DNA of 64,000 nt from an uncultured Lachnospiraceae bacterium (GCA_949051815.1 CARQVR010000006.1:1-64000), one strand, 5' to 3'; positions 17,112-25,443 are shown, counted from the stretch's first letter. Program-made: numbers and translations. Notes: generated from the sequence alone by a model not told the origin.

Positions 17112-17594
17112 TTAGTTAGACCTCTGTATCTCCAATACCTTATACTGGATGACGCCCGCCTGTGTCTCCACCTCTACCGTATCGCCGACCTTGCTCCCGA
17201 TCAGCGCCCTGCCCACGGGGGACTCGTTGGAAATCTTTCCCTTTAAGCTGTTCGCCTCGGTAGAACCTACAATCTTATACTCTAACTCCTCATTCAATTC
17301 CACATCCAGTATCTTCACCTGACAGCCGATGTTGATCTTGTCGAGATCCACCTCGTCCTCCACTACAACCTCGGCATTTTTCAGGATTTTCTCCAGCTCC
17401 TCAATTCTTGCCTCTATGTCGCGCTGCTCGTCCTTGGCCGCGTCGTACTCAGCGTTCTCGGAGAGATCGCCCTGCTCTCTGGCTTCCTTGATTTTCTGGG
17501 CCACTTCCTTACGCTTTACCACCTTAAGTTCATGTAACTCGTCCTCGTATTTGCGCAAGCCTTCATACGTTAAAATATTCTTTTTCTCCTGCAT
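17112..17594 (-). CDS. greA: GreA transcript cleavage/elongation factor
   Basis: A 160-residue protein, the standard GreA length: an N-terminal coiled coil (about 10-75, with the acidic tip region GDLSENAEYDAAKDEQ) and a C-terminal FKBP-like domain ending with the GREA signature SPVGRALIGSKVGD. It rescues backtracked RNA polymerase by stimulating transcript cleavage. The ATG at 17594 is preceded by AGGAAGAG; the frame extends 13 codons upstream without a better site. It heads the greA-lysS operon, whose promoter at 17774-17802 gives a leader of about 170 bases made largely of repeat R2-A. Confidence 0.95.
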   Translation of the reverse strand: MQEKKNILTYEGLRKYEDELHELKVVKRKEVAQKIKEAREQGDLSENAEYDAAKDEQRDIEARIEELEKILKNAEVVVEDEVDLDKINIGCQVKILDVELNEELEYKIVGSTEANSLKGKISNESPVGRALIGSKVGDTVEVETQAGVIQYKVLEIQRSN

Positions 17595-17630
17595 GGTAAA
17601 AACTCTTCCTTTCCTACAATATATTACTAT

Positions 17631-17768
17631 CACAGTGCAGCTCGATTCCGCTTCGCTTCATCTCGCTCGCGGGCTTCGCCCTATGCATCCGCAATCCGGA
17701 AAAATTGTCAGTAAACTGCCATTTTTCCATCTTACGTCTGCGTACTGCTCATTGCTGTCGCGTATATT
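17631..17768 (-). repeat. R2 structured repeat, copy A, in the greA leader
   Basis: Read on the minus strand it starts TACGCGACAGCAATGAGCAG and ends near GAGCTGCACTGTG. It shares these ends and an inner block (GGATGCATAGGGCGAAGCCC) with R2-B at 57171-57316, while the central ~40 bases differ. GGGCGAAGCCC is a small hairpin and the CAGT/ACTG ends can pair. It begins about 5 bases downstream of a -10 box, so it is transcribed as the 5' leader of greA-lysS. Confidence 0.75.
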
Positions 17769-18595
17769 TTTCTATAATACCCACTTTTCACTACAGTGTC
17801 AAGATATTTGATGGGCGATATATAGACAACCCGCCCGTTTTTTCTGGCGCAGTTTCGCTCCTTTTCCGGGTGGGAAGCCAGATCCGCATAGACCGTCTGT
17901 TCTTCCCGCTCCACTCTCGGTACTCTGGGCGTATCCGCGAAGTCCAGAATCACCCCGCTGCACCGTTCCCTGCCGCAGCGAAGCCCTTCCTCCGTGACCA
18001 GATAGGGACTCATGTCCGGCACCAGCCCGTATTCGTAACCGTAAGCGTCAAGCGCTTCCGCCTCCTCCTCCCAGATATCCGCCCCCTCCATCTCCTCATA
18101 GTGAAAGCGCAGGCTGTTAATTCTCGGCAGATACGGCGCAAGCAGCCGTCCGGTCGTCTCCATCTGCCAGGCCGTATCTTCCGGCCTGCCCAGCAGTACA
18201 TTCACCCTGCCCCTTTGAAACAGGCAGTCGGCGGCGCAGACCGCAAGCATAGCGACAGCCAGTCTCTCCATCGTCTCCGGACGCGGCTCCCAGCGCGCTC
18301 TCCCCTCTTCTGACAGTAGTGTCATTATTTGCGGGTGGAGAAACGCGTCCGCCATTCCCGGCGCGCCGTGTAAGGCAGTCTCCATCGCCTCCGTCAGCGC
18401 CTCCTGCGGCCACGGTTTCTTTTTATAGTAGAAACACGGTACCGGACAGTCCACGGGCACGAACAGCCCGCCCGTCTCCGCCGCCTCCAGCGCCTTTCCC
18501 GGCAGGGATGCGCCCTCCCACCAGTGTCTCTTGGCGGCGGTCATTTTATGCATATCCTGTATGGGATGAAAATAGACAATGCTCTCCGTTTCCAT
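17732..18595 (-). CDS. Uncharacterised 287-residue protein
   Basis: I do not recognise the family. The protein is soluble, acidic and Trp/Glu-rich, with no signal peptide or membrane helix; notable segments are VYFHPIQDMHKMTAAKRHWW near the start and GVILDFADTPRVPRVEREEQ in the second half. AGGAG lies 8 bases before the ATG, supporting real translation. Its last ~12 codons run into repeat R2-A, and the preceding ~10 codons contain the greA promoter, so the true conserved protein may be shorter and its tail repeat-derived. It stands downstream of dusB by 98 bases, in the same direction. Confidence 0.65.
   Translation of the reverse strand: METESIVYFHPIQDMHKMTAAKRHWWEGASLPGKALEAAETGGLFVPVDCPVPCFYYKKKPWPQEALTEAMETALHGAPGMADAFLHPQIMTLLSEEGRARWEPRPETMERLAVAMLAVCAADCLFQRGRVNVLLGRPEDTAWQMETTGRLLAPYLPRINSLRFHYEEMEGADIWEEEAEALDAYGYEYGLVPDMSPYLVTEEGLRCGRERCSGVILDFADTPRVPRVEREEQTVYADLASHPEKERNCARKNGRVVYISPIKYLDTVVKSGYYRKIYATAMSSTQT
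17774..17802 (-). promoter_or_regulatory. Promoter of greA-lysS, inside the upstream ORF
   Basis: On the minus strand, perfect TTGACA (17797-17802), 17-base spacer, TATTAT (17774-17779, 5 of 6). It lies within the last codons of the ORF ending at 17732. Confidence 0.78.
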
Positions 18596-18693
18596 CGTGT
18601 TTTCTCCTGTGCCGGTATTTGTTCTGACACAGTATATGTCTCCGGTCCTGCAGACATGCAGACAGATTTTCGCTACTTAGCCGGTACGCCCGT

Positions 18694-19674
18694 TCACATG
18701 GATTCCACCAGCCGCCTGATCTCCTCAAAGGTTTCCGCCTGATTCACGATCCCTCTGAGTCTGGCGGATCCGGGCAGTCCCGCCGTATACCATGACAGGT
18801 GTTTCCTCATTTCCCGGACGCCGGTATATTCTCCCTTTGTTTCCATCTGCAGCGCAGCGTGACGCAGAATCATTTCCTTTTTCTCTTCCACGGACGGCGC
18901 AGCCGGTACCCGTGCCCCCTCCAGATATGCCGCGATCTGCCCGAACAGCCACGGATTTCCTCTGGCGGCCCGGCCGATCATCACGCCGTCGCATCCTGTC
19001 TGCCTGATCAGTCTTTCCGCACTCTCCCCGTCGGTTACGTCCCCGTTTCCGATTACGGGTATGGAGACCGCCTCCTTCACTCTGGCTATGATCTCCCAGT
19101 CCGCCTCCCCGCTGTAAAACTGTTCTCTCGTTCTGCCGTGTACGGCCACCGCCGCAGCCCCCGCGTCCTCCGCGATCTTCGCTATCTCCACCGCGTTGAC
19201 GTGATCCGCGTCAAATCCTTTGCGGATTTTCACCGTGACGGGCTTCCCAATGGCCTTCACCGTGGCGGCAATGATTTTCCCTGAAAGCGCCGGTTCCCGC
19301 ATCAGCGCAGACCCTTCCCCGTTGTTCACGATCTTCGGCACCGGACAGCCCATGTTGATATCCAGCACGGCAAAGGGCCGCTCCTCGATCCGCTTCGCCA
19401 TTTCACTGACGATCTTCGGATCCGAACCGAACAACTGCAGGGAAACCGGCCCCTCCTGCGGATGAATCGCAAGCAGCCCCTCCGTATTTTTATTGCCGTA
19501 CATAATGGCTTTGGCGCTCACCATCTCCATCCCGCAAAGTCCCGCCCCCTGTTCGCTGCACAGCAAACGAAAAGGCAGGTCCGTCACGCCTGCCATGGGA
19601 GCCAGTATCAGATTGTTTTTCAGAGTAACGCCGCCGATCACGAGCGGCCTCAGTAAATGCCCCATACCTTTCAC
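18694..19674 (-). CDS. dusB: tRNA-dihydrouridine synthase B
   Basis: A 326-residue FMN-dependent TIM-barrel enzyme that reduces uridine in tRNA D-loops. Visible family marks are LAPMAGVTDLPFR near the start, NMGCPVPKIVNNGEGSALM with the catalytic cysteine, VKIRKGFD, AVHGRTREQFYSG and IGNGDV. The start is taken as GTG at 19674 with AAGGA 5 bases before it; an ATG three codons later (19665) has no well-spaced site. It is followed by the uncharacterised ORF and preceded, across a 204-base gap containing two hairpins, by a small conserved gene and birA. Confidence 0.95.
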   Translation of the reverse strand: MKGMGHLLRPLVIGGVTLKNNLILAPMAGVTDLPFRLLCSEQGAGLCGMEMVSAKAIMYGNKNTEGLLAIHPQEGPVSLQLFGSDPKIVSEMAKRIEERPFAVLDINMGCPVPKIVNNGEGSALMREPALSGKIIAATVKAIGKPVTVKIRKGFDADHVNAVEIAKIAEDAGAAAVAVHGRTREQFYSGEADWEIIARVKEAVSIPVIGNGDVTDGESAERLIRQTGCDGVMIGRAARGNPWLFGQIAAYLEGARVPAAPSVEEKKEMILRHAALQMETKGEYTGVREMRKHLSWYTAGLPGSARLRGIVNQAETFEEIRRLVESM

Positions 19675-19715
19675 ACCAATCCTTCATGTCAGAGCAGTTT
19701 ACTGCGATGACACGC

Positions 19716-19746
19716 GATGAGAAATTCGCGCAGGCGATTTCTCATC
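19716..19746. repeat. Inverted repeat upstream of dusB
   Basis: GATGAGAAAT and ATTTCTCATC arms, each extended by CGC/GCG with a one-base bulge. It lies about 40 bases upstream of the dusB start. Function is not evident; it may be part of a termination or leader structure. Confidence 0.5.
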
Positions 19747-19785
19747 TGCGATCAAGGCAATTTTGAGGCTCTGACTCAAATTTCC

Positions 19786-19822
19786 GATTGAAAAATCAGT
19801 GCATCAGCATGATTTTTCAATC
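19786..19822. terminator. Perfect 13-bp hairpin, possible terminator after the gene at 19879
   Basis: GATTGAAAAATCA (19786-19798) and its complement (19810-19822), loop 11 bases. It lies 57 bases past the stop of the small conserved gene. The A/T-rich stem could act as a weak terminator, but no clear T-run follows it on the minus strand. Confidence 0.4.
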
Positions 19823-19878
19823 TAATCTTTCCATGTCTGATTCATAAACCGTAATCCAGCCAGCCGGCTCTTTCGCGG

Positions 19879-20226
19879 TCAGTCCGATTCCTGTATCGGC
19901 TCGTGGAGGATAAACACACGGTAGTACAGTTGCAGGGACTCTAACATTTCCTGCCGGTTCCTGCGGATCTCTCCCACCAGGAGGCCGCTGCTGATCTCGT
20001 CATAGAGCAGATCGTCCTCCTCCGCGTCCGTCTCCAGGGAAATGCTGCCGTCCGCCTCGAAGACAATGGTAAAAATACCGCCCACCTCCTCCGTGAAAAG
20101 CACGCAGATGACATGCAGCTCATCCTTGATTGACTGCGGAATCTTATCAAACTTTTCATTAAAATAATATTTCTGCTCGTAAGCGTTCGCGCCGCAGAGC
20201 ACGATTCTTTTATCCTCTTTTACCAT
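19879..20226 (-). CDS. Small conserved protein (possibly DUF6145)
   Basis: A 115-residue acidic cytoplasmic protein beginning near VLCGANAYEQKYYFNEKFD and ending IQESD. I recall similar proteins in Lachnospiraceae genomes next to birA, annotated as DUF6145, but cannot confirm it. The central part (about 40-75) is beta-rich with an acidic cluster (LETDAEEDDLLYDE). GGAG lies 7 bases before the ATG. It follows birA by 60 bases in the same direction. No function can be assigned. Confidence 0.75.
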   Translation of the reverse strand: MVKEDKRIVLCGANAYEQKYYFNEKFDKIPQSIKDELHVICVLFTEEVGGIFTIVFEADGSISLETDAEEDDLLYDEISSGLLVGEIRRNRQEMLESLQLYYRVFILHEPIQESD

Positions 20227-20286
20227 CCGTCCGCTCCCACTGCCGCTGCCCTACTGCCTTCAGGAAACCACATGCATGTCATATTA

Positions 20287-21294
20287 TTAAACGTAACCGT
20301 AAAGTCCCCTGACGGACACTTCCCCCGCGTAGACAAGAACGGTTTCCCCCGTCTCCTTCTCCACGATCAGTTCCCCCGTGCCGGTAATGCCCCGCGAAAT
20401 GCCGGTGTACTCCCCCGCGGGATCCAATACGCGGACGGCTGCGCCTTTGCCGATCAGCCGCGCCTCATAACGTTCCTTTAAGGCGTTCAGCGTGAGCGTC
20501 TCCTCAAAAGTCTCGTAATTGTTCTCAAACCGCGAAAGAATCTGCGCCAGCAGCTCCGCCCGGTCAAACCGCTGTCCGGACTCTATTTTCAGGGAAGTGG
20601 CGGTCTTGCGGATCTCCTCCGGAAACGCCTCCGCGCTCTCCTGATTCACGTTGACGCCAACGCCCGCCACCAGAAACTGTATTTCGTTCATTTCCGGCGT
20701 CATGCTCATCTCGGTCAGAATGCCGACTACCTTTTTTCCGTTCACCACAATATCGTTGGGCCACTTGATGCCCGCGTCAAGACCGGTCATCCCATGGATG
20801 GCCTCCGCCACGGAAAGGGCCATCACGAGCGTAATCATGGACGCCTTGTCCGGCGCAAACGACGGGCGCACGACAATCGTAAAGTAAACAGAGCTGCCCG
20901 CAGGCGATTCCCACGATCTGCCTCTGCGGCCTCTGCCTGCAGTCTGCCTGTCCGCCGCCACCGTGGTGCCGTGGGGCGCGCCCTCCTCCGCCAGACGCTT
21001 GGCGTCCGGATTCGTGGAACCGGTGGACTCGTAAAACACAAGCCGCTGTCCCGCCCATTTCGTGTGAAGCCTGCTGGCAATCTCACTCTCCGAGTATACG
21101 TCCGCCGGACTCTCCACCAGACGATAGCCGCGGCTTGGCACCGATTCAATCCGGTACCCCTCCTCCTTTAGCTGGTTTATTACCTTCCAGACTGCCGTGC
21201 GGGAAACGCCGAGACGGTCGCAGAGCTGCTGCCCGGACACATAATCTGCACTGTTTCGCAGACATGCTAAAATATCGGATCTGTCTGTCTTCAT
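20287..21294 (-). CDS. birA: BirA, biotin-protein ligase with DNA-binding domain
   Basis: A 335-residue protein. The N-terminal winged helix (about 1-65: SGQQLCDRLGVSRTAVWKVI) marks the regulatory class of BirA; the catalytic domain has the biotinoyl-AMP loop GRGRRGRSW, then IKWPNDI and GVGVNVN; a small C-terminal SH3-like domain follows. It attaches biotin to acceptor carboxylase subunits and may repress biotin genes, none of which is in the window. The ATG at 21294 has TGGAG 8 bases upstream and is preferred over an in-frame ATG eight codons earlier. Repeat copy R1-C lies directly upstream. Confidence 0.93.
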   Translation of the reverse strand: MKTDRSDILACLRNSADYVSGQQLCDRLGVSRTAVWKVINQLKEEGYRIESVPSRGYRLVESPADVYSESEIASRLHTKWAGQRLVFYESTGSTNPDAKRLAEEGAPHGTTVAADRQTAGRGRRGRSWESPAGSSVYFTIVVRPSFAPDKASMITLVMALSVAEAIHGMTGLDAGIKWPNDIVVNGKKVVGILTEMSMTPEMNEIQFLVAGVGVNVNQESAEAFPEEIRKTATSLKIESGQRFDRAELLAQILSRFENNYETFEETLTLNALKERYEARLIGKGAAVRVLDPAGEYTGISRGITGTGELIVEKETGETVLVYAGEVSVRGLYGYV

Positions 21295-21326
21295 GGATCT
21301 ATCTCCATTCCATAACATATGTTATT

Positions 21327-21524
21327 AGGTATTTGCGAAACTCTCTTAAGGTTGTTGAATTTGCACAAATAGTATAATCAACGCAGACTCGCTTTCGCTC
21401 CATTCCAAACGCAACGGCGCTAGGCTCGAAAAAACCTCGCCAAGTGCCGGCGTTTTACAAGGGTCTGCTTATAATTATACTATTTGCACAAAAAGCCACG
21501 ATTTGATGAGTTTCGCAATTACCT
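21327..21524. repeat. R1 repeat, copy C (198 bp, inverted relative to copy A)
   Basis: Ends AGGTATTTGCGAAACTC and GAGTTTCGCAATTACCT are inverted with one mismatch. Read on the minus strand it matches copy A at both ends for about 70 bases and in the inner GGAGCGAAAGCG block, but lacks about 30 inner bases of copy A. It occupies most of the gap between argF and birA. Confidence 0.85.
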
Positions 21525-21561
21525 GACGTATATCATTTATCGTCACATCCGTCTGTTCTTT

Positions 21562-22554
21562 TTACGCTCCGCCAAGTGTCACAGCCATAACCGCCTTGAT
21601 CGTGTGCATCCGGTTTTCCGCCTCATCAAACACGATGGACTGCGGCGACTCAAATACCTCGTCCGTCACTTCCAGCTCCGCCATGCCGTACTTTTCACCG
21701 ATCTCCCTGCCGATTCCGGTCTGATGGTCGTGGAAAGCAGGCAGACAGTGCATGAACACCGCGTCTTTTCCTGCCAGATCCATGACCTTCGCATTGACCT
21801 GATAAGGCGAAAGATCATGCAGACGCTCCTCCCAGATCTGCTCCGGCTCGCCCATGGACACCCACACGTCCGTGTATACCACGTCGGCTCCCGTCACGCC
21901 CTCCGCCACATCTTCCGTCAGACGGATGGAACCGCCGTTTTCTTCCGCGATCTCCCGACAGGTTTTCACAAGCGTCTCCTCCGGGAAATATTTTTTGTTC
22001 GTGCAGGCCGTAAAATGCATTCCCATCTTGGCGCAGACCACCATCAGAGAGTTGCCCATATTGTAGCGGGCGTCCCCCATGTAAGTCAGCTTAATGTCCT
22101 TCACGCGGCCGAAATGCTCCCGTATGGTCAAAAGATCCGCCAGCATCTGGGTCGGGTGAAACTCGTTGGTCAGGCCGTTCCATACCGGCACGCCCGCGTA
22201 CTTCGCCAGCTCTTCCACAATCTCCTGCCCGTATCCGCGGTACTCGATTCCCTCGTACATGCGCCCCAGAACCCGCGCCGTGTCCGCGATGCTCTCCTTC
22301 TTGCCGATCTGGGAACCCGACGGATCCAGATAAGTCGTTCCAAGACCGAGGTCATGAGCCGCCACCTCGAAGGAGCACCTCGTCCTGGTACTGGTCTTCT
22401 CAAAGATCAGCGCCACGTTTTTTCCCCTCAGACTGTCCACCGGGATTCCCTTCTTTTTCTTATCCTTCAAATCCGCCGCCACGTCCAGCATGTATGATAT
22501 TTCCTCCGGAGTAAAATCCAGAAGTTTTAAAAAACTGCGCCCTTTCAAGTCCAT
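21562..22554 (-). CDS. argF: Ornithine carbamoyltransferase
   Basis: A 330-residue enzyme that forms citrulline from ornithine and carbamoyl phosphate. The carbamoyl-phosphate site STRTRCSFE, the DPSGSQIG stretch, and the ornithine-loop motif HCLPAFHD are present and in the usual places; length is typical. AGGAGG lies about 9 bases before the ATG. There are no other arginine genes beside it; it follows a terminator-like hairpin behind the SPFH gene, so it probably has its own promoter, which I could not place. It may serve arginine synthesis or catabolism. Confidence 0.95.
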   Translation of the reverse strand: MDLKGRSFLKLLDFTPEEISYMLDVAADLKDKKKKGIPVDSLRGKNVALIFEKTSTRTRCSFEVAAHDLGLGTTYLDPSGSQIGKKESIADTARVLGRMYEGIEYRGYGQEIVEELAKYAGVPVWNGLTNEFHPTQMLADLLTIREHFGRVKDIKLTYMGDARYNMGNSLMVVCAKMGMHFTACTNKKYFPEETLVKTCREIAEENGGSIRLTEDVAEGVTGADVVYTDVWVSMGEPEQIWEERLHDLSPYQVNAKVMDLAGKDAVFMHCLPAFHDHQTGIGREIGEKYGMAELEVTDEVFESPQSIVFDEAENRMHTIKAVMAVTLGGA

Positions 22555-22594
22555 GATACCATATCCTCCTTATGTAGTGCCTGTGTCTGACAAA

Positions 22595-22628
22595 ATCTTA
22601 ACAGGACGGTTCCGCAGAGCCGCCCTGT
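22595..22628 (-). terminator. Terminator after the SPFH gene
   Basis: ACAGGACGG (22601-22609) and CCGCCCTGT (22620-22628) pair with one mismatch around a 10-base loop; on the minus strand TAAGATTTTG follows. It lies 32 bases after the SPFH stop codon and just before argF. Confidence 0.55.
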
Positions 22629-22659
22629 CGTTTTCCTTTATAGAAAATTGCAACGATTC

Positions 22660-23580
22660 TTATTTTAAAATTTCTCTCGCCGAAGCCGCCAGTCCCGCCA
22701 GCCCCTGAATCTCCGAGGGAATGATAATCTTCGTCGCCTGACCGTCCGCCGCCTTCTCGAAGGCTTCCAGACTCTTAATCTTTAAGACTGCCTCGTCCGC
22801 ACCGGCTTCACGGATCATACGGATACCGTCGGCTGTCGCCTTCTGGACTTTCAGGATCGCCTCCGCTTCACCTTCCGCCTCACGGATCATCTTCTCCTTC
22901 TGGGCCTCCGCGCGCAGGATCGCGGACTGCTTCTCCGCCTCCGCCTCCAGAATCGCCGATTCCTTCTGACCTTCCGCTACCAGAATGGTGGATTTCTTCT
23001 CACCCTCCGCACGCAGAATCGCTTCACGGCGCTCACGCTCCGCCTTCATCTGTTTCTCCATGGCATCCTGAATCGCCGCCGGCGGAATGATATTCTTAAG
23101 CTCCACACGGTTCACCTTGATGCCCCAAGGGTCTGTCGCAATATCAAGGGAAGCGCGCATCTTTGTGTTAATCACCTCTCTTGAAGTCAGCGTCTGGTCA
23201 AGCTCCATCTCACCGATAATGTTTCTAAGGGTCGTCGCCGTCAGATTCTCAATCGCCATAATCGGATTTTCCACACCGTAAGCAAACAGCTTCGGGTCCG
23301 TGATCTGGAAAAAGACCACCGTGTCGATCCGCATGGTAACGTTATCCTTCGTAATCACAGGCTGGGGTGCGAAGTCCACCACCTGCTCCTTCAAAATCAC
23401 TCTTTTCGCCACCTTGTCGATAAAGGGAACCTTAATATGAAGTCCCACCGACCATGTCTGCTGGTATGCGCCCAGCCGCTCCACCACGAACGCCTGCGCC
23501 TGCGGCACAATCTTGATACAAGATGCCAGAATCAGCACAATCAGTACCAATACAACAAGTAACGCTACAAGTCCACCCAT
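22660..23580 (-). CDS. SPFH/band-7 membrane scaffold protein
   Basis: A 306-residue stomatin/QmcA-type protein: an N-terminal membrane helix (about 4-24), the SPFH domain (about 25-190, with GLHIKVPFIDKV and ILKEQVVDFAPQPV), then a long Glu/Ala-rich coiled coil (about 175-265, including heptad-like EGQKESAILEAEAEKQSAI), and a Gly/Ala C-terminus. These proteins form membrane microdomain scaffolds and assist membrane protease turnover. It follows an NfeD gene by 55 bases, the classical pairing of the two families. GGAGG lies 6 bases before the ATG. Confidence 0.92.
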   Translation of the reverse strand: MGGLVALLVVLVLIVLILASCIKIVPQAQAFVVERLGAYQQTWSVGLHIKVPFIDKVAKRVILKEQVVDFAPQPVITKDNVTMRIDTVVFFQITDPKLFAYGVENPIMAIENLTATTLRNIIGEMELDQTLTSREVINTKMRASLDIATDPWGIKVNRVELKNIIPPAAIQDAMEKQMKAERERREAILRAEGEKKSTILVAEGQKESAILEAEAEKQSAILRAEAQKEKMIREAEGEAEAILKVQKATADGIRMIREAGADEAVLKIKSLEAFEKAADGQATKIIIPSEIQGLAGLAASAREILK

Positions 23581-23635
23581 TTTTTCCTCCGTTTCCGAAA
23601 GGACACAAAGCCCGCAGCCGCTCCGTACGCCACGG

Positions 23636-24094
23636 CTACAGCAGTTCTTTCTTCTCCTCTACAATAAGTTTCACGCCGTTTATGGCAAGCACGATCACCA
23701 CGGCTCCCACCGGCAGCTTCTCCTCGTCCGTCTTCGTCCGCGCGGACCACTCCATACCGCCCACATTCACCTGTCCGATACCCTGTAAATTATCAATCTC
23801 GCTGATGACTATGGCCTGCCGCCCCACAAGACTCTCCGCGTTCGTGCGCACCCGGTCTTTGTTAAAATATTTTACCGCAACAGGTCTTGTAAAATACAAG
23901 AGCAGCGCCGAAACCACGAGAAAGAGTATGATCTGTAATATAACCGGCAGATGCAGCAAGGAAGCCAGCGTAGCCACAAGCGCGCCGCCCGCGAACCAGA
24001 CGGTGGTGAGTCCCATCGTCAAAAGTTCTATCACAACCAGCGCCACAAGGATGACCAGCCAGACCACCGTCATGTTTAACGCCTGTATCTCCAT
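23636..24094 (-). CDS. NfeD-family membrane protein, short form
   Basis: A 152-residue protein with two or three membrane helices in the first ~75 residues and a C-terminal OB-fold (about 85-145: VGRQAIVISEIDNLQGIGQVN to GAVVIVLAINGVKLIVEEK). It is the short NfeD form without the ClpP-like protease. With the downstream SPFH protein it should form a membrane-domain complex. AGGGAGGG lies about 7 bases upstream of the ATG. Confidence 0.9.
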   Translation of the reverse strand: MEIQALNMTVVWLVILVALVVIELLTMGLTTVWFAGGALVATLASLLHLPVILQIILFLVVSALLLYFTRPVAVKYFNKDRVRTNAESLVGRQAIVISEIDNLQGIGQVNVGGMEWSARTKTDEEKLPVGAVVIVLAINGVKLIVEEKKELL

Positions 24095-24199
24095 CTTCTT
24101 CCCTCCCTGACGTTATTATCGCATATTATCCCCAAAGTGGCAAGAACTAACCTGCGGGCGTTCAACAGCCACACGTTCAGTTCCGCACAACGCCTGCAC

Positions 24200-24226
24200 G
24201 GAGAATGCTGCTTTTTAGCATTCTCC
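24200..24226. repeat. Perfect 10-bp hairpin after the cell-wall hydrolase gene
   Basis: GGAGAATGCT and AGCATTCTCC with loop GCTTTTT. It is the second of two hairpins in the gap between the hydrolase stop (24297) and the NfeD gene. Confidence 0.6.
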
Positions 24227-24238
24227 CATGTGAGACTT

Positions 24239-24286
24239 AGTACTTCTTAACGAAGCAGCCTTTGCTGCTGCGTTTTTAGAAGTACT
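24239..24286. terminator. Long hairpin immediately after the cell-wall hydrolase gene
   Basis: AGTACTTCT (24239-24247) and AGAAGTACT (24278-24286) enclose an inner GCAGC/GCTGC stem. It starts about 10 bases after the hydrolase stop, so termination or 3'-end protection is likely, although the T-run is poor. The TTCTCCCAT sequence occurs after both this and the neighbouring hairpin. Confidence 0.5.
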
Positions 24287-24296
24287 TCTCCCATTG

Positions 24297-25358
24297 TTAC
24301 CAGAACACCTGTCTGTCAATGAGCAGTCCTTCGTGGTTTCCGGCACGCCGGAAATGGGTCGCGTCGCCCACGTTTGTCTCGCCGTTAATCGCGGCTCTTG
24401 CCGCCTCCCAGCAGCTTTCCGGAATATCGCCGCCGTACACTCTGGCCACCTTGCCGTTGAGCGCAGGCGTAAACTGTCCCGACGCGAAAATAACGCCCGA
24501 TATTGTATTCGGATATGCCGCGCTTCTGACACGGTTCATCACCACCGCGCCCACCGCCAGCTTTCCGTTGTAAGTCTCGATGCCTGCCTCGCAGTAAATC
24601 AGCGCCGCCAGCAGTCTCGTATCGTCGCCGCCCACTACCACGGCTCCTCTGTTGGCCGTAAGCTTCGCCTTCCGCTCTTCCTCTTCTCTCTTCTGAATCG
24701 CGATCAGCGTTTCACCCTCGTCAATATGGAAGTCAATGTCCACATACTCCGCCGAAACATAACCCGTCTCGCCCTCGTAATCCACACTGATCCAGTCCTC
24801 ATCGAGCACCTCGACGATTTCCAGCTCCTCGTCACGGGGAATAAATCCCACCGCCTCCGCTTCCGGCTCCGGATCTTTCCTTACACAGAGCGTATCCGTC
24901 TCAATCTGTACAATGAGGTTGCCCACATCGTTCGCCAAAAGCTCGGCGTCCTCCCCGAAGAGCAGATATTCGTCGCTCGCCCAGCCCACAAGATCTCCGC
25001 TCCGCAGTCTTGTCCAGCCGTCTTTTCTCTCCAATATTCTGCCGCCGCAATCCTTGTAGAGCAGGCCGACCTTATCCGACTCCTCGTCTGCTTCCGCCCG
25101 CACATTCATAGCGATCTGTACGTTAGCCATGACCAGATCCGTTTCACGCTCCGAGCCGTTCGCCTCTGACACTTCCGCCAGTTCCTTCACTGCCTCCGCG
25201 TTCGCCGCTCTTCCCGTAGGATCTACGATCTGTGCCACACCTGCATTCATCGACTCCAGATACTCGCTCCTGCTGGTAGCCTGTACTTCCAGAGTCAGAC
25301 CGCATAAACATATCCAAAGAATGAAACCGGCTTGCAGAAGTCTATACCATTTCCGCAT
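24297..25358 (-). CDS. Secreted SH3-domain cell-wall hydrolase, SleB/CwlJ-type
   Basis: A 353-residue exported protein. Residues 1-28 are a signal peptide (hydrophobic core LLQAGFILWICLCGL, cleavage after VQA). Two bacterial SH3 domains follow (about 75-135 and 140-210, e.g. IAMNVRAEADEESDKVGLLY and TDTLCVRKDPEPEAEAVGFI), then the hydrolase_2 domain (about 245-350: LAALIYCEAGIETYNGKLAV with the catalytic glutamate, and VVMNRVRS). It should cut peptidoglycan, probably glycan strands. The start at 25358 is supported by GGAGGG 6 bases before. A TGTAAC-N5-TGTAAC box lies in its leader, suggesting control by a WalR-type regulator. Confidence 0.9.
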   Translation of the reverse strand: MRKWYRLLQAGFILWICLCGLTLEVQATSRSEYLESMNAGVAQIVDPTGRAANAEAVKELAEVSEANGSERETDLVMANVQIAMNVRAEADEESDKVGLLYKDCGGRILERKDGWTRLRSGDLVGWASDEYLLFGEDAELLANDVGNLIVQIETDTLCVRKDPEPEAEAVGFIPRDEELEIVEVLDEDWISVDYEGETGYVSAEYVDIDFHIDEGETLIAIQKREEEERKAKLTANRGAVVVGGDDTRLLAALIYCEAGIETYNGKLAVGAVVMNRVRSAAYPNTISGVIFASGQFTPALNGKVARVYGGDIPESCWEAARAAINGETNVGDATHFRRAGNHEGLLIDRQVFW

Positions 25359-25426
25359 AAACATCCCTCCATCTTCATCCATACAGGAAATTTATGATTT
25401 CCCAATAAATCAAAAAGATAAAGATT

Positions 25427-25443
25427 GTTACAAAATTGTTACA
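25427..25443 (-). promoter_or_regulatory. WalR-like box in the hydrolase leader
   Basis: Minus strand TGTAAC-AATTT-TGTAAC exactly fits the known WalR (YycF) consensus of two TGT(A/T)A(A/T/C) half-sites 5 bases apart. It lies about 13-29 bases downstream of the predicted start point. Confidence 0.65.
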
